DNA of 64,000 nucleotides from the NCBI GenBank assembly GCA_963383645.1, contig OY726557.1, forward strand, positions 149,845,860 to 149,909,859, written 5' to 3'. Below, in pieces: positions 24,051 to 35,952 of this stretch. The notes under the pieces are model-generated. The model was not told the DNA's origin, did not search any database, and saw nothing but the letters and a program-made list of their open reading frames with translations. The stretch's first letter is position 1. Each line of letters opens with the position of its first letter. The translations under genes were made by a program, and so were the position numbers. The stretch comes from Muscardinus avellanarius. Lineage: Eukaryota > Chordata > Mammalia > Rodentia > Gliridae.

Positions 24051-24908
24051 TACATTGTCTTTGGATATACAATATTTTTTTATTTTTTAGGGAGTTTGTA
24101 TACCCTTCTGTTGCCTGTGCCATTGAAATCCTAACCAAGAAATCACTGCCAATTTCAATGTTGTGAGGTTTTATGACCCAGATTTTCTTCTAAAAGTTTA
24201 TAGTCTTAAGATTTATATTTAGGTCTTTTATCTATTTTGAGTTAATATTTGTATATGGGATTAGGTAAGGGTCCAATTTTATTCTTTTCCATGTAATTAT
24301 TATTTTTCAACAATATTTAGTTAAAAGATTATTATTTTCACCACCAAATGTTCGTGGAAACCTTGTCAAAAATAACTTGACAATATAGGGAAGAATTTAG
24401 CTCTAGGCTTTTATTTAACTCCAATGGTTTATATATCTGCCTTTAGAACAGTACTACACTGTTTCAATTATTGTAGCTTTACATTGTCTTTGGATATACA
24501 ATATTTTTTTTATTTTTTAGGGAGTTTATTTACCATTTTGATGCCTGTGCCATTGAAATCATATCCAAGAAATCACTGCCAATTTCAATGTTGTGAGGTT
24601 TTATGACCCAGATTTTCTTCTAAAAGTTTATAGTCTTAAGATTTATATTTAGGTCTTTTATCCATTTTGAGTTAATATTTGTATATGTGTTAGGTAAGGG
24701 TCCAATTTTATTCTTTTTCATGTATTATTATTTTTCAACAATATTTAGTTAAAAGAATAGTATTTCCTCCACCAAAAGTTCATGGAAACCTTGTCAAAAA
24801 TAACCTGACAATGTATGGAAGAATTTATCTCTAGGCTTTTACTTAATTCAAATGGTTTATATATCTGCCTTTAGAACAGTACTACACTGTTTCAATTATT
24901 GTAGCTTT
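24051..24908. repeat. 429-bp tandem duplication
   Basis: The block at 24051-24479 is repeated directly at 24480-24908, both starting 'tacattgtctttggatata'. The copies differ by scattered substitutions and small indels. Copy B of the same chimera has only one unit, so the duplication is specific to this lineage or locus. Confidence 0.85.
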
Positions 24909-25196
24909 ATATGGTTTGAAATCAGAAAATATACATCTTCTAGCTTTGTTCTTCTTTGAGATTGTTTTGGGTATCTAGAGTTCATATTCCATATCAGGAT
25001 AGATTTTTTCTGAAAAATAAATAAATAAATGTATGATAGTTTCACCTAAAAGGAAAAAATATTCTCTGGTAAGAAAGAAAGCAAAAAGAAATATTGAAAT
25101 GTTATCTTTAAGTCATCAAAAGCTTGGTATCAGACAAATGAAACTGTTATGTGAGATTATCAATGATAATATTGGATAAATTGCTATAATACTAGA

Positions 25197-25357
25197 TGTC
25201 AACCACTAAGCCAAGCATGGGAAGGAGGGATGGGGAGGGAACAGGGTGGGGATCGGGTAGTGTCTAACTGGGCGATATGTGCATGTATGTCTACAAAATT
25301 ATTTTCTTTATACCACTGTGATGTATGAATACATTGCACCAATAAAAAATAAATTAA
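25197..25357 (+). mobile_element. L1 3' end
   Basis: A purine-rich 3'UTR stretch is followed by 'gatgtatgaatacattg' and the 'caccaataaaa' terminus with an A tract. It may be the distal end of the chimera beginning at 22187 or a separate truncated L1. Confidence 0.75.
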
Positions 25358-25373
25358 AAAAAAATCACTGTCA

Positions 25374-25564
25374 GCCGGGCGTGGTGGCGGACACTTGTAA
25401 TCCCCGCACTTGGGAGGCGGAGACAGGAGGATCATGCAGGTTCTTAGTCAGCCTCGCTGGCTTAAGAGACCCTGTTTCCAAATAATTAAAAAAAGGTCTG
25501 GGAGTGTAGCCTGGAGTCAGAAGGGCTTCCAGGAACCCCAGTACCACCAAAAAAAAAAAAAAAA
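25374..25564 (+). mobile_element. B1-ID dimeric SINE (young)
   Basis: The head 'gccgggcgtggtggcgg' is well preserved. The duplication aaaaatcactgtca is exact at 25360-25373 and 25565-25578. Confidence 0.9.
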
Positions 25565-25772
25565 AAAAATCACTGTCATCCTGGGGCCCACTTTCTAGCT
25601 AATCTGCTCTTTTTCTTTATTATAGGTATTAGAGTGTGGGTATCAAATTAGAGCACAAGCATTAGTTGATTGATTTACTGATTTAAGACATTGGCAAATC
25701 AGTCCACAATTGACATGACCATTTGATACCTCTGCTGAGAAGTAGCATAGGCTTGTGACAATTAAAAGTTAA

Positions 25773-25960
25773 ATTTAAGCTAGGCATCGTTGTGCACACC
25801 TATAATCTCAGTACTTGGGAGGCTCAGACCAGAGGCTCACAGATTTGAGACCAGTCTCAGCAACTTAGTGAGACTCTGTTTTAGTCTAAAATATAAAATT
25901 GGGCTGGAGATATAGCTCAGGAGTAGAATGCCTTTAGTTTTAATCCTCAGAACCATATAC
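25773..25960 (+). mobile_element. B1-ID dimeric SINE
   Basis: B1 head from 'aagctaggcatcgttgtgca' and ID tail 'gggctggagatatagctcag'. Confidence 0.8.
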
Positions 25961-25989
25961 ATACACACAAAGGTAAATTTAAAATATTT

Positions 25990-26365
25990 CTGTGATTTAG
26001 GGTAAATGTCTCCCCAAAATTCATGTGTTCAAAAAGCCTGGACACCAGGTGATACTACTGGGAAGCAGTGAAACCTTTAAGATGTGGGCCTGGTGGGAAG
26101 TCTTTAGGTCATTGGTAGTGTGCCCTCAAAGGGATTTGGGGGCCCAGTCCCTTCCTCTCACTCTCTCCTGCTTTCTGTCCACAAGCTGAGTGGTTTTCCT
26201 CTACTATATACTCCCCACCATTGCCATCAGGAAACCCTTAAGATAAGATTGGAAACACATGATCTTTGACTGGAACTTCTAAAACTATGAGCCAAAAGAA
26301 TCCCTATATTTTTATAAATTGTTTATCTTGTGTATGTATTATAGAAAGCTGACTAAAACATATAG
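25990..26365 (+). mobile_element. MaLR-like solo LTR
   Basis: 'caaaattcatgtgttcaaaa', 'gatgtgggcctggtgggaag' and the 'ttgtttatcttg' end place it with mammalian ERVL-MaLR LTRs. The exact subfamily is not assigned. Confidence 0.6.
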
Positions 26366-26369
26366 GACA

Positions 26370-27570
26370 CTTTAAGTTAAATTTTGATACATAGGAGCTA
26401 TGAATTGTGGTTGACATAAACAAATGTATTTAGAAGAAAAATGATTTGGTTTCCCTCCTGAAAGTAAAGCCCTGGATATTTCTTGTTATTTAAGTCTTCA
26501 TGCTTTGCAGGAATTACAAATATTTTCACATGTGATTTTCCTCTAAGATAAATGCAAAAGCAGAGCCCAGTGGATATTTGTTCTCACAACAGCATTCTGA
26601 TAACTCTATTACAGCCATCCTAGAGTGAGCTCATGAAAAATGGAGGGCAGTTCTTCACATGATTTGTGTCGCCTAAGATCGTCTGACAGTCTGTCATGGT
26701 GCAGTCACCTTATAATTTCTATGTGTAAGAGAAAGATCCAGGAGAGATTATGGGTTTTGTTTTTGTGTTTTAAAATATGTCTTCAACTTTGACACTTAAG
26801 CTATTCCACTGTTCCTTAATAAAGTGTTTAAAAACCTCACCAGCCCATAGAATCTGAGTCTTGTGGATCTCATTCATTTATTGCCTACCCGTTAGGTTTA
26901 AAGAAAGCAAAACACTGAGGTGAATTTTTTCATCTTTTGTGTAAACTTCAGAAATAGAAAACATGGTGTTGCTTTGGTCCTTCTTATGGGATCTGGGGAA
27001 AGGAAGCCATTGTAGGCTGAAGCAGGTCAGGGAGTTATGGAAACCAGAAGCGAGAAGAGTGCTAGGCTGATCAGAGGTCAGGGGCAATAAGAAGGAAAGG
27101 GAAGCCAGAGAATCCAAAGACCCAACTGGGTATACATGGCAGAATGTGAAGGATGCACCTTAGAACAGGAATCCGAAGTCAAAATGAATTAAATAAGCCT
27201 AGCAGGTGACACCATCATACCTCCTGGAGGCAGGACCTGGGTAGCTAAGGTGAGCCAAGCTTGAACCAATAAGTGGCAGGTCAAGAACAAGGCCTAAAGC
27301 TTCTTCTTTCAGTAAACACCTATTTTGTGACTGGTAGTTCTTGTCCTTTTAGAATTATATTCCAGCAGCTGAAACAGGCTGCTGCATAGCAATGAGAAAG
27401 CATTTTAGGAACTGTACAGCAAAGGTCCAGGCCACCCCACACAGAAGCAGGTAATCCTATAAAAAAGGAAATTATACCTAACAATCACAAAGTATTAGGA
27501 GTTGCCAGGAGAAAAGAAAGGATGGGTGTTTTTGATGCCTTCAGCTATGAAGACCAGCAAACCAAAGCTG
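26370..27570. other. Unannotated stretch
   Basis: No repeat family or exon recognised between the MaLR-like LTR and the SINE at 27584. Confidence 0.45.
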
Positions 27571-27583
27571 GCTCAAATGACGC

Positions 27584-27792
27584 TTTTTTTTTTTTTTTTT
27601 TTTTTTAGGTGGTACTGGGATTCCTGGAAGCCCTTTTACCTCCAGGCTACACTCCCACCTATTTTTACATTTTTTTTTATTTGGAAACAGGGTCTCCTAA
27701 GCCAGCACGCGCGGCTAGCTTCGAACCTGCGCAATCCTCCTGTCTCTGCCTCCCAAGCGTGGGGATTACAAGCGTGCACCACCAGGCCCGGC
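27584..27792 (-). mobile_element. B1-ID dimeric SINE (young)
   Basis: A well-preserved reversed dimer with a long T tract. Exact 10-bp duplication caaatgacgc at 27574-27583 and 27793-27802. Confidence 0.9.
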
Positions 27793-27804
27793 CAAATGAC
27801 GCAT

Positions 27805-29445
27805 TTTTAGGGGTGTAAGAGTTCATCTGGAACTCCTGTGGGCCTCAGAGTTGATTGAGCAACAGGTTAAGTGACCTCATTAAAGACACAGGGTTTTGGC
27901 CTCTCTCTGCTCTTCTAGCCACAGCGTTAGCTCAGTGTCTCTGGCTCCCGTCATGGCTGCAGGATGGCAGCCATTGCATTTATCGCTGTGTGCTTTTTGT
28001 GTTCAAATGAAAGAGATAGAAAAAAAAAATAACTTCCCATCATTCTCTCTTAAGAGCAAAAATGACTTTTCCCGGCAGCGGCTAGCAAACCCCTCCTGTG
28101 TCACATTTCCCAGAATTGGATCCTGTAAACCAACCACAGGCAGTCGAGATTAGATTACCCTTGGGTCAGTTCACCCACCATGATGCTGCTCCTCATTGAG
28201 GAGCAAGTAAAATCAATATTGAAGAATCATCCACAAAGTCAGCTACAAACTAGGAGGTGAAGTGAAATGTGCCAGGAAAAGGAATCAATATCTCTGAACT
28301 CCTGGAGGTGACAGAGAGCATGAGAAAGGCAAACACAGGTGAAAGGCCTATGAAGAAGAAGCAGGTTACCATTCCAGGCCACTGGACCGAGGAAGTCAAG
28401 AACATCGCTCTGTGTATCATAGCCTGTACACAGCATCCAGGTGACATTACCAATAGCTCTAATACAGATGCTCAAGCCTTAAAGTGCCTGGAAGTGGTTT
28501 GAGCCAATACAGTTAGAAGGGTGATGGTCAGCAGCTGGCGATTATGTTCCCATGAAAGGATCAGTGGGACCCGGGGCATTGTTAGAGGCTTTCTTGGGCC
28601 CAGCAGCAATAAAGGAGTTGAGTGAGGACAATTATCCCATCTTTCCATGGAGTCCAGCCCAGCCTGGCGCTGGAGACATCGCAGTGTTAAGGACGCTGAG
28701 ACTCAGCACCTTGTCACACAGTACTCTTGGCATAGGAACTGGCAGAATAGCAGTGTTGAAGCTGTTTCAAGTGGCTCCAGACAGGAGAGGTCAGCAACTG
28801 GCAACTGCAGGAGAGGAAAGGAATATGGTATGTGCTGCCCCGTGTCCACAAGTGACTAATTTGTTTGTGGGCCCAAGTAGGAATAAGTATAAATACTTCT
28901 CGGGAAGCTGAGTTCTTGGACAGAGGCCTGATGTTATTGTAATTTCAGCATAGATGTGAAGTCAGGCAGCATTAGACTCATTTAGTACACAGGAAAGTTC
29001 ACAGAGCAGAGAGTAGCAAGCGTTCAGACTTCCTGAGCTGTGTAATTATAAAAAATGTAGCAACCCAGGGGTGCAATGGTAGATTGTATTATTGTTCCAA
29101 ATGATTCATTAGCCCCTACGCTCTTGGAGGATTTCCTATTCCTGATAGGGTCACCAGATTTAGCAAACAAAAACCAGGAATACTTTGGTATAATTCTGGT
29201 CCATGCAGTATTGGGGACATACTTATCACACTAAACACATACTTATTGTTACTGAATTCAAGCTTCTCTGAAAGTTTAGCATTTTTTTCTGATGATTCTA
29301 GGCTCTGCCCCTGCCTCTGAGACTGCTGTGCCTGCTATGGTGGTATTCTAGGATAGCACTTCATTGACTTGGAGCTTAGATGCATGGCCTACTTTTTTCA
29401 AAGAGAATGGAAATAATGTGACATACCCTATCTCTGAGCAGAATG
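27805..29445. other. Unannotated stretch with moderate GC
   Basis: Contains frames up to 119 codons (28552-28911) without a recognisable domain, splice context or known homologue. Possibly an old, unidentified repeat or retrocopy. Confidence 0.4.
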
Positions 29446-29461
29446 TTTAATAGGCATCAGG

Positions 29462-30090
29462 GAGGCGGGATCATGCAGAGCACATGCCAGACCCCTGGAG
29501 AAACCGGGGTCCAGTTGCAAGACCCTGGGCCCCAGGCGGGGGCCAGGCGGAGCACACCAGACCCTGGAGGAGCCGGGGCCGGGTCGCAGGACTCTGGGCC
29601 CCGGGCGGGATCATGCGGAGCACGTCAGACCCCAGGAGAAACCAGGGCCCAGTCGCAAGGCCCTGGGCCCCAGGCAGGGGCCAGGCGGAGCACACCAGAC
29701 CCCGGAGGAGCTGGGGTCCAGGTCGCAAGACTCTGGGCTCCAGGCGGGATCATGTGGAGCACGCCAGACCCCTGGAGAAACTGGGCGGTCATAAGACCTG
29801 GGCCCGGGGTGGGGGTCAGGCGGGGCACGCCAGACCCCCTGAGAAACCGGGGCCGGGTCGCAGGACCCTGGGCCCTGGGTCCTGGGCGGGATCGCAAGGA
29901 GCATGCCAGACCCTTGGAGAAACTGGGGTCTGGTCACAAGGCCCTGGGCTGGGGTCAAGCGGGGCACACCGCACCCCTGGAAGAGCCGGGGCCAGGGTCG
30001 CAGGACTCTGGGCCCCAGGTGGAGTCATTCGGAGCACTCTGGACCCCTGGGGAAATCCGACCCATGTCACAGTGCTACTGAGTGCCTGAT
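29462..30090 (+). repeat. 5' VNTR type A of copy 3
   Basis: About nine tandem ~70-bp units have the landmarks 'gagaaaccggggc', 'ggccctgggcccc' and 'gcggagcac(a/g)cc'. They are CpG-rich. The array produces uninterrupted frames of about 200 codons on both strands, which reflect periodicity, not a gene. Confidence 0.87.
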
Positions 30091-30179
30091 CCCACAACCT
30101 CCTCAAACCACACATACTGTCTTCTCTTATTAAAAAAAAAAAAAAAAAAAAAAAAAAGGAAAAAAAGAAAAATATCGGA

Positions 30180-30705
30180 GAGAGGTTAAGAAGGCCGTGA
30201 TGGATGCCAGGATACTGAAGATGCAGACAAAACTTATCCAAATGAACTGGAACTTTTGGAAAAATTCCCCACGAAGGAGGACTGCTTCTTCTCTACATTC
30301 TTAAGAATCTTGGACATCACCTGTAAGGAGAGAGTTTAGCAGAGACCTAGGAGAACGGCGATGTTGGAAGTGGTCTCCGCGATAGCAGTGGAGACTTGTA
30401 TTCAGGAGAAGCAGAACTTGGATCCTACCAACCTTATTTTTTGGAGGAATTACACCAAACGTTGAATGCTACCATCGCGCATGCTTAGGAACACTGGACA
30501 ACATTCAGAGTGGAAAAAGAGCTTGGGAAAGATTTGAAATGGTGGAGGCAGTGGCAATGGCAGTGGCCAGTACTCAAGGGAGGCAGAGATCTGATGCATT
30601 ACACCTGGAACCTTTGAAGTAATAACCCCAGAGACAGAATGCCACCACCATGCACCCTCAAGAACGTGGGACAAATGGCTGGGTGAAGAGGGTGCTCGGA
30701 TTGGA
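30180..30705 (+). repeat. Three degenerate ~180-bp monomers
   Basis: Related sentence-like blocks begin with 'aatt/aata' at 30263, 30448 and 30621 (spacing 185 and 173). Each continues into a 'ttaggaacactggaca'-like stretch (variants 'ttaagaatcttggaca' and 'tcaagaacgtgggaca') and an 'atggtggaggc'-like stretch. The same block is in copies 1 (9830-10340) and 2 (16525-17050). The layout recalls the monomeric 5'UTR promoters of murine L1. The copies carry YY1-like ATGGCGG-type words, for example 'gccgccatggcc' at 10313. Promoter function is inference. Confidence 0.6.
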
Positions 30706-32535
30706 GCCTGCTGAGGGGTGAGGCTAGCGATGGACACAGCAAAGCTGGGAATGGAGCCTGCCATGAGGCAAGGCTGGTGTTGGAGCCTCCGATGCTGGGA
30801 TCAGAGCCTGCCGAGGGGTTAGGCTTGTGCCGGGGACAGTGAGGCCGGGATCAGAGCCTGCCATAAGGCAAGGCCGGTGCTGGGGCCTCCGAGGCTGGGA
30901 TCGGAGCCTGCCTAGGGGTGAGGCCGATGCCGGGGCCAGCGGCCAGCGTCGGAGCCTTCCGTGAGGCAAGACCGCTACTGAGACCTCCGAGGCTGGGATC
31001 AGAGCCTGCTGAAGGGTTAGGCCTTTATTGGGGCCAGCAGCTGACATCGAAGCCTTCTGTGAGGCAAGGACTCTACTGAGGCTACCAACGCCGGTTTCGG
31101 AGCCTGCCGAGGGGTTAGGCCAGTACAGGGGCCAGTGAGGCTGGGATCGGAGCCTGCCATGATGCAAAGCCAGTGCTGGGGCCTCTGAGGCTGGGATCAG
31201 AGCCTGCCAAGTGGTTAGGCTGGTGCCCGGGCCAGCGAGGCCGAGATCGGAGCCTGCCATTAGGCAAGACCAGTCCTGGGACCTCTGAGGCTGGGATCAG
31301 AGCCTGCCGAGGGGTTAGGCCGGTGCCGGGGCCAGCAGCCGGCATCAGAACCTGCCATTAGGCAAGGCCGGTGCTGGGGCCTCTGAGGCTGGGATCAGAG
31401 CCTGCCGAGGGTTAGGCCAGTCCTGGGACCAGCGGCTGGCATCGGAGCCTTCTGTGAGGCAAGGCCGCTACTGAGGCCTCCGAGGCCAGGATCAGAGCCT
31501 GCTGAGAGGTTAGGCTGGTGCTGGGGCCAGCGAGGCTGGGATCGGAGCCTACCATGAGGCAAGGCTGATGCTGGGGCCTCCAAGGCCAGATCGGAGCATG
31601 CCGAGGGATTAGGCTGGTGCCAGGGCCAGTAAGGCCAGGATCAGAGCTTGACATGAGGCAAGACCGGTGCTGAGGCCTCCAAGGCCGGGATCGGAGCCTG
31701 CTGAGGGGTTAAGCTGGTGCCAGGGCCAGCCAGGCCAGGATCGGAGCCTCCCGTGAGGCAAGGCTAGTGCTGGGGCCTCCGAGGCCGGGATCAGAGCCTG
31801 CTGAGGGGTTAGGACGGTGCCGGGGCCAGCAAGGCCGGGATCGGAGGCTGCTGTGAGGCAAGGCCGGTGCTGGGGCCTCCGAGGCCAGGATCGATCGAAG
31901 CCTGCCGAGGGTAGGCCGGTGCCAGGGCCAATGGCCGGCATTGGAGCCTGCCATGAGGCAAGGCCGCTACTGGGGCCTTCAAGGCTGGGATCGGGGCCTG
32001 CCTAGGGGTTAGGCTGGTGCCAGGGCCAGCAGCCGGCATCGGAGCCTGCCATTAGGCAAGGCCGGGGCTGGGGCCTCCGAGGCCAGGATCAGAGCCTGAC
32101 GAGGGTTTAGGCCAGTGCCGGGGGCCAGCGGCCAGCATCGGAGCCTTCCATGAGGCAAGGCCACTACTGAGGCCTCTGAGGCCAGGATCGGAGACTGCCG
32201 GGGGGTTAGGCTGGTGTTGGGGCCAGCGAAGCCGGAATCGGAACCTGCCATGAGGCAAGATTGGTGCTGGGGCCTCCAAGGCCAGGAGAGGAGTCTGTTG
32301 AGGGGTTAGGCCGGTGCCAGGGTCAGCGAGGCTGGCTGGGACGGAGCCTGACTTGAGGCTAGGCTGGTGCTGGGGCCACCAAGGCCAGGATTGGAGCCAG
32401 CTGAGTGGTTAGGCCGGTGTGGTGGCCAGCGAGGCCAGAATCGGGGCTTCCCATTAGGTAAGGTCGCTGCTTGAGCCAGCATGGTCTGGATCAGTCTACC
32501 GGCTAGCCAGGCCACTACTGGGGCTGTCAAGAGTG
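30705..32535 (+). repeat. Expanded 100-bp VNTR of copy 3
   Basis: About eighteen 100-bp units, each a pair of ~50-bp halves, make this array about twice as long as those in copies 1 and 2. Several units carry a variant half with 'cagcggccggcatcgg' in place of 'cagcgaggccgggatcgg', so a sub-variant has spread inside this array. Confidence 0.88.
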
Positions 32536-33019
32536 GGATCGGTACTTGCAACACAGCATGCACAGAGAAATATCGCAGAAAATAAAAACCAGATGCTTCC
32601 CCTAATCAGCAATAACTAGGAGGAAAGGGGCAACAGGAAGAGGTCGAGTTATAGAAAGGGCTCTATAGTGTAGCAATTAAGGTGACCAATCAGAGGGTGT
32701 GGAATAGGGGAGGATGGAGCCTCTTTAAAACTCAGGAGGTACATAAAAAAATGTATCAAAGTTAATCACCAAATAAGCATGGGATGGAGGGAGGGGAATG
32801 GAAAGGGATGGGGACTGGATGAGGGCTAATGTGATATATGATTACAATGCACCAATAACAATAAATTTTAAAAAATAGGCAAGAGGACCTATCTTGCCAA
32901 CTCCTTCTGCCGTAAAAATGATATATCCCTGGTAGGGACAGCTCCTTTGACCTTGATTCTTAGTACATGAAGGGGCATGCACCTGCAGCCACCTGTGTGT
33001 CCCAGGAGAGAAAAGAATA

Positions 33020-33192
33020 CTATGTGATGTGAATATAACATTGTTAACCTGGACACTCTGTATCAGGAGGGAAGGAAATGGGGATGTGGGGGTGGGGGAA
33101 AGCACACCAAGTACTGTGTGAATATATGTCATTGTCAACATGATGCACATTATGATGTGAAACTATAGTGCACCAATAAAAATAAAAAATAA
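33020..33192 (+). mobile_element. L1 3' end fragment
   Basis: A purine-rich 3'UTR ends 'atgatgtgaaactatagtg' plus 'caccaataaaa'. It lies 130 bases past the end of composite copy 3. Confidence 0.7.
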
Positions 33193-33585
33193 TGCCTAGG
33201 ACTGATATATATAATGCTTAGGACTGATAATAAATGCCAAGAATGAGAAAAAATACATGCTATAAACACGTGAATATGAAAGTAGATTTTCCTTAATTCA
33301 AAAAGTATATATAATTTTTTCAGTTCATATTTTGTGTACATATCAACGGCTATTTTTCTTTAAATTTTAGAGTAAACATTTTAAGCACTTTTAATGGGGA
33401 GAATACATCTGTTAGAGCATACTGCATACTTCTTTCAACCTTTGTATATATAATCATCACAAAAATAACTCACAATATTACAAAATATACAGGTTGAGCA
33501 AAAAATACTTATTCCACAGATACTTTCTTCATAACACACCCTGGGTTAAACATGGATCATTAGCCTAAATATCTAGTTGATATTT

Positions 33586-33824
33586 CCTTTTTTTGTTTTT
33601 TTTTTTGTTTGTTTGTTTGTTTTTGTGGGTCTGGGGATGGAACCCAGGGGCATTTGACCTCCGAGCTATATCCCCTGCCCTATTTTTTATTCTTTATTTT
33701 GAAACCGGGTCTCACTGAGTTGCAGAGGGCCTCACTAAGTAGCTGAGGCTGTCCACGAACCGTGATCCTCCAGGTCTCAGCCTCCCAAATGCTGGGATTA
33801 CAAGCATGCGCCACCACGCCCGGC
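33586..33824 (-). mobile_element. B1-ID dimeric SINE (young)
   Basis: A reversed dimer with a T/(GTTT)n-rich tail. Duplication ttgatattt at 33577-33585 and 33825-33833. Confidence 0.9.
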
Positions 33825-33839
33825 TTGATATTTACTTTC

Positions 33840-35245
33840 AGTTCAGACCACATGAAAGTTTACATTCTCATTTTGAAAAGCCATGTTTAAACAAAACAGT
33901 CACCTAAAATACATTTTTCATAAATCAAAGGTGAAGTTACGCTTTAACTGACTTTTATAAAATCTATTTATTATGTATGCTCCCAACTCTAAACAGCTAA
34001 TATATTCTCAGTGTCCACCTGGTTCTATCAGCTTAGAGTTGAAGAAATTTCATGTAATTGATACACACCAACATTATAAGTTTCTGCTTCTCAATCTCTT
34101 TCTTCTAATACTCCACATTTTCTTAGCTGTGTTTGACATTTCATTGGTAGCATGTGATTCCCACAATTACCTCAGTGTATTCAATCTTTATCAAACTCTG
34201 CTTGTAGGAGGTGGCATGGTGAGAACCAGTACTCAGATTAATATTTGTTATTAATAAGTTAATATTTGGCTAATCCTTGTAGACTTGAATTTTATGGTTG
34301 TTTGCTGTATCTACGAAAGGGCTATGCCACACCTGACTTTTAAATGTACAATCTCGACTGTTTAAACTATCAAACAATATACCTCAATATTTTCATTTGG
34401 GAATCACCGTTTTCTACCCTCTCCTACATTTTAGCCCTTTGCTGTACTGTTGCTGTTACATTAGAGGAGGGGAAATCATGGGGATATTCACGTGCCTTCA
34501 GACAAAGAGCCTGCAGTTCTTCCTGGAACATTCCTGAGGTTGAGCTTGCTGAATTTTGTCAACAAGGAAATGTCAGCCAGCGCCTGATATTTAGCTCATT
34601 TGCACTGTGCAGTTTGCAGCTCATAAGGTGCCAATTAAAAAGCAAGAGGAGAGGCAGAGGAGCCTGTCTGTCAGCTTGGCTGGAGTGAGATCTGATATTA
34701 ATTATGAAAGGGACCCCAAATTAATAACTGTTAAGCCAGAAGAAATGAACCTTCAAACACGACAGGAGCCAAAGTGCTGCACTAAAAACACAGGAAGATG
34801 AAATGACTTGTAGCTGTAGCAAGAGGGAGTTAAAAGGCTGCTGGGAAGCAGTCTCTAACAGTGACATTAAGTACCCAAGTGATTATTGATGGAGCGGATG
34901 GATACTTGTTTTCTGGAGGTTTCAGAAAGAAATAAGAAAAAGCATAGCCAAAGATTTTATAAGGTGCCTACTCTGTGTTGGTTTCTTTATTATACACTAT
35001 GATTCAACAATGAACTAGAAAGCAAGGTTCTGGCAAACCAAAAGCTTCCAAGTAAAGTGCATATACTTTCTTCATTCACAGAGACCACCTGGTCCTCAGT
35101 CTTCTTCAAACTCTGTTTGTAGGGAGTAGAATTATGGGACATAGTACCCAGATTGATATTGAATTAATATGTGTCTTATCCTCATAGACTATATATTATA
35201 GTTGTTTGTCCACCTTATTTAAATATCAGATTTGTATCTCCAGAT
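33840..35245. other. Unannotated stretch
   Basis: Unique-looking, including the candidate element at 34480-34760. A local resemblance links 34000-34260 and 35080-35210 ('tcaaactctg(c/t)ttgta', 'agattaatatt'-like), perhaps an old duplication. Confidence 0.4.
34480..34760. other. Repeat-free stretch, candidate conserved noncoding element
   Basis: No repeat is recognised and base composition is balanced. Words such as 'gctcatttgcactgtgcag' and 'gatattaattatgaaag' resemble regulatory DNA. Function is not demonstrated. Confidence 0.25.
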
Positions 35246-35249
35246 TTTA

Positions 35250-35430
35250 CTAACATTACCTAAGTTTCCTTTATGCCAGCCACTGTACTAGACACCACAT
35301 ACATATTTCATTCTCATGACAACCCTGTATGTCAAGGATTTGTATACATATTTCACCAATAGACTATGAGACTGAAGAGGATATGTGGTTTAATTAAGTT
35401 TGCAAAGCCATATGGAATAAATTTGAGATT
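35250..35430 (+). mobile_element. MIR fragment
   Basis: 'gccagccactgtactagaca' and 'ttctcatgacaaccctgtat' match the MIR core. Confidence 0.65.
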
Positions 35431-35952
35431 AGCTTCTTTAATTACAAGGATTATCTACTATTTTTCTACCTCATCTTGCTCCTCTTGGGCTTTCCAAAGC
35501 TTTCGTGTGATGCAATACTCCCTCTTGCATATTAATATTTGTTTGATATATTTTATCTTATCACAGACCAAGATGCCAGTCAAGTAGTTGAGCTTATAAA
35601 AATGAATGACTTTTAGGGATGCTTCATGATATTGTGAGTTTCTATTTGAAGTCTTCTAGACAGTGATTAGATCTTTGTGTCCTCTTATTTCATGGTGGGA
35701 AATTCAATGGGGGTAAGCTACTAAGAAAGAGGTTTGGATGTGGCAGAACTAGTCAGTGTACCTTAAATTACATAGCATGGGGAGAGGAACAATTCCTGTG
35801 ATCTAGCTCTGTATTCTTGAGAGGTGAATTATTTTAGGCTTTTCCCAATAGAAAAAATAAAATTCAAAAGTACATTTGTATACTTGTTGGAACTCAGAAT
35901 ATTTTCAAAGAAATTAAAAAGCAAGAATAGCATCAGTAAAAATGGTGGGCTA

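Larger units (their letters stand above)
22187..25058 (+). mobile_element. HAL1-like L1 chimera, copy A
   Basis: It opens with an L1 5'UTR ('acttccaggaagatggc'), carries a broken ORF1 to 23874, and then switches to an inverted fragment of an older L1 (about 24050-24950 reads as ORF2 on the minus strand). The same order and junction occur in copy B at 53490-55974, so this is a mobile unit and not a local rearrangement. The 3' edge is uncertain: it may end near 25058 or continue to the L1 3' end at 25357. I found no convincing target-site duplication. Confidence 0.65.
29462..32873 (+). mobile_element. VNTR composite retroelement, copy 3
   Basis: This is the longest copy (~3.4 kb), in plus orientation. 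It has a type A 5' VNTR (29462-30090), an A-rich linker (30130-30175), three degenerate ~180-bp monomers (about 30180-30705), a greatly expanded 100-bp VNTR (about 30705-32535), a unique segment and an L1 3' end with A-rich tail (to 32873). The flanks carry aataggcatcagg (29449-29461) and aataggcaagagg (32874-32886), a 13-bp duplication with two mismatches. This copy gives the clearest view of the whole element in sense orientation. Confidence 0.85.

Noticed and set aside
25900..25960. tRNA gene signals (A and B boxes)
   Set aside because: They belong to ID-type SINE tails; no full cloverleaf outside SINEs was seen.
28552..28911. A 119-codon frame as a gene
   Set aside because: No recognisable domain, no splice or Kozak support, and composition is not distinct from its surroundings. 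Kept only as an unassigned stretch.
29443..30089. Open frames of about 200 codons across the GC-rich array
   Set aside because: Unit lengths keep frames open by periodicity. Both strands and several frames are open at once, the proteins are simple Gly/Pro/Arg repeats, and no domain or start context supports a gene.
30724..31941. Minus-strand frames of 110-178 codons in the 100-bp VNTR
   Set aside because: These are translations of the tandem repeat in antisense to the element, rich in Pro/Ala/Ser, with many equivalent overlapping frames.
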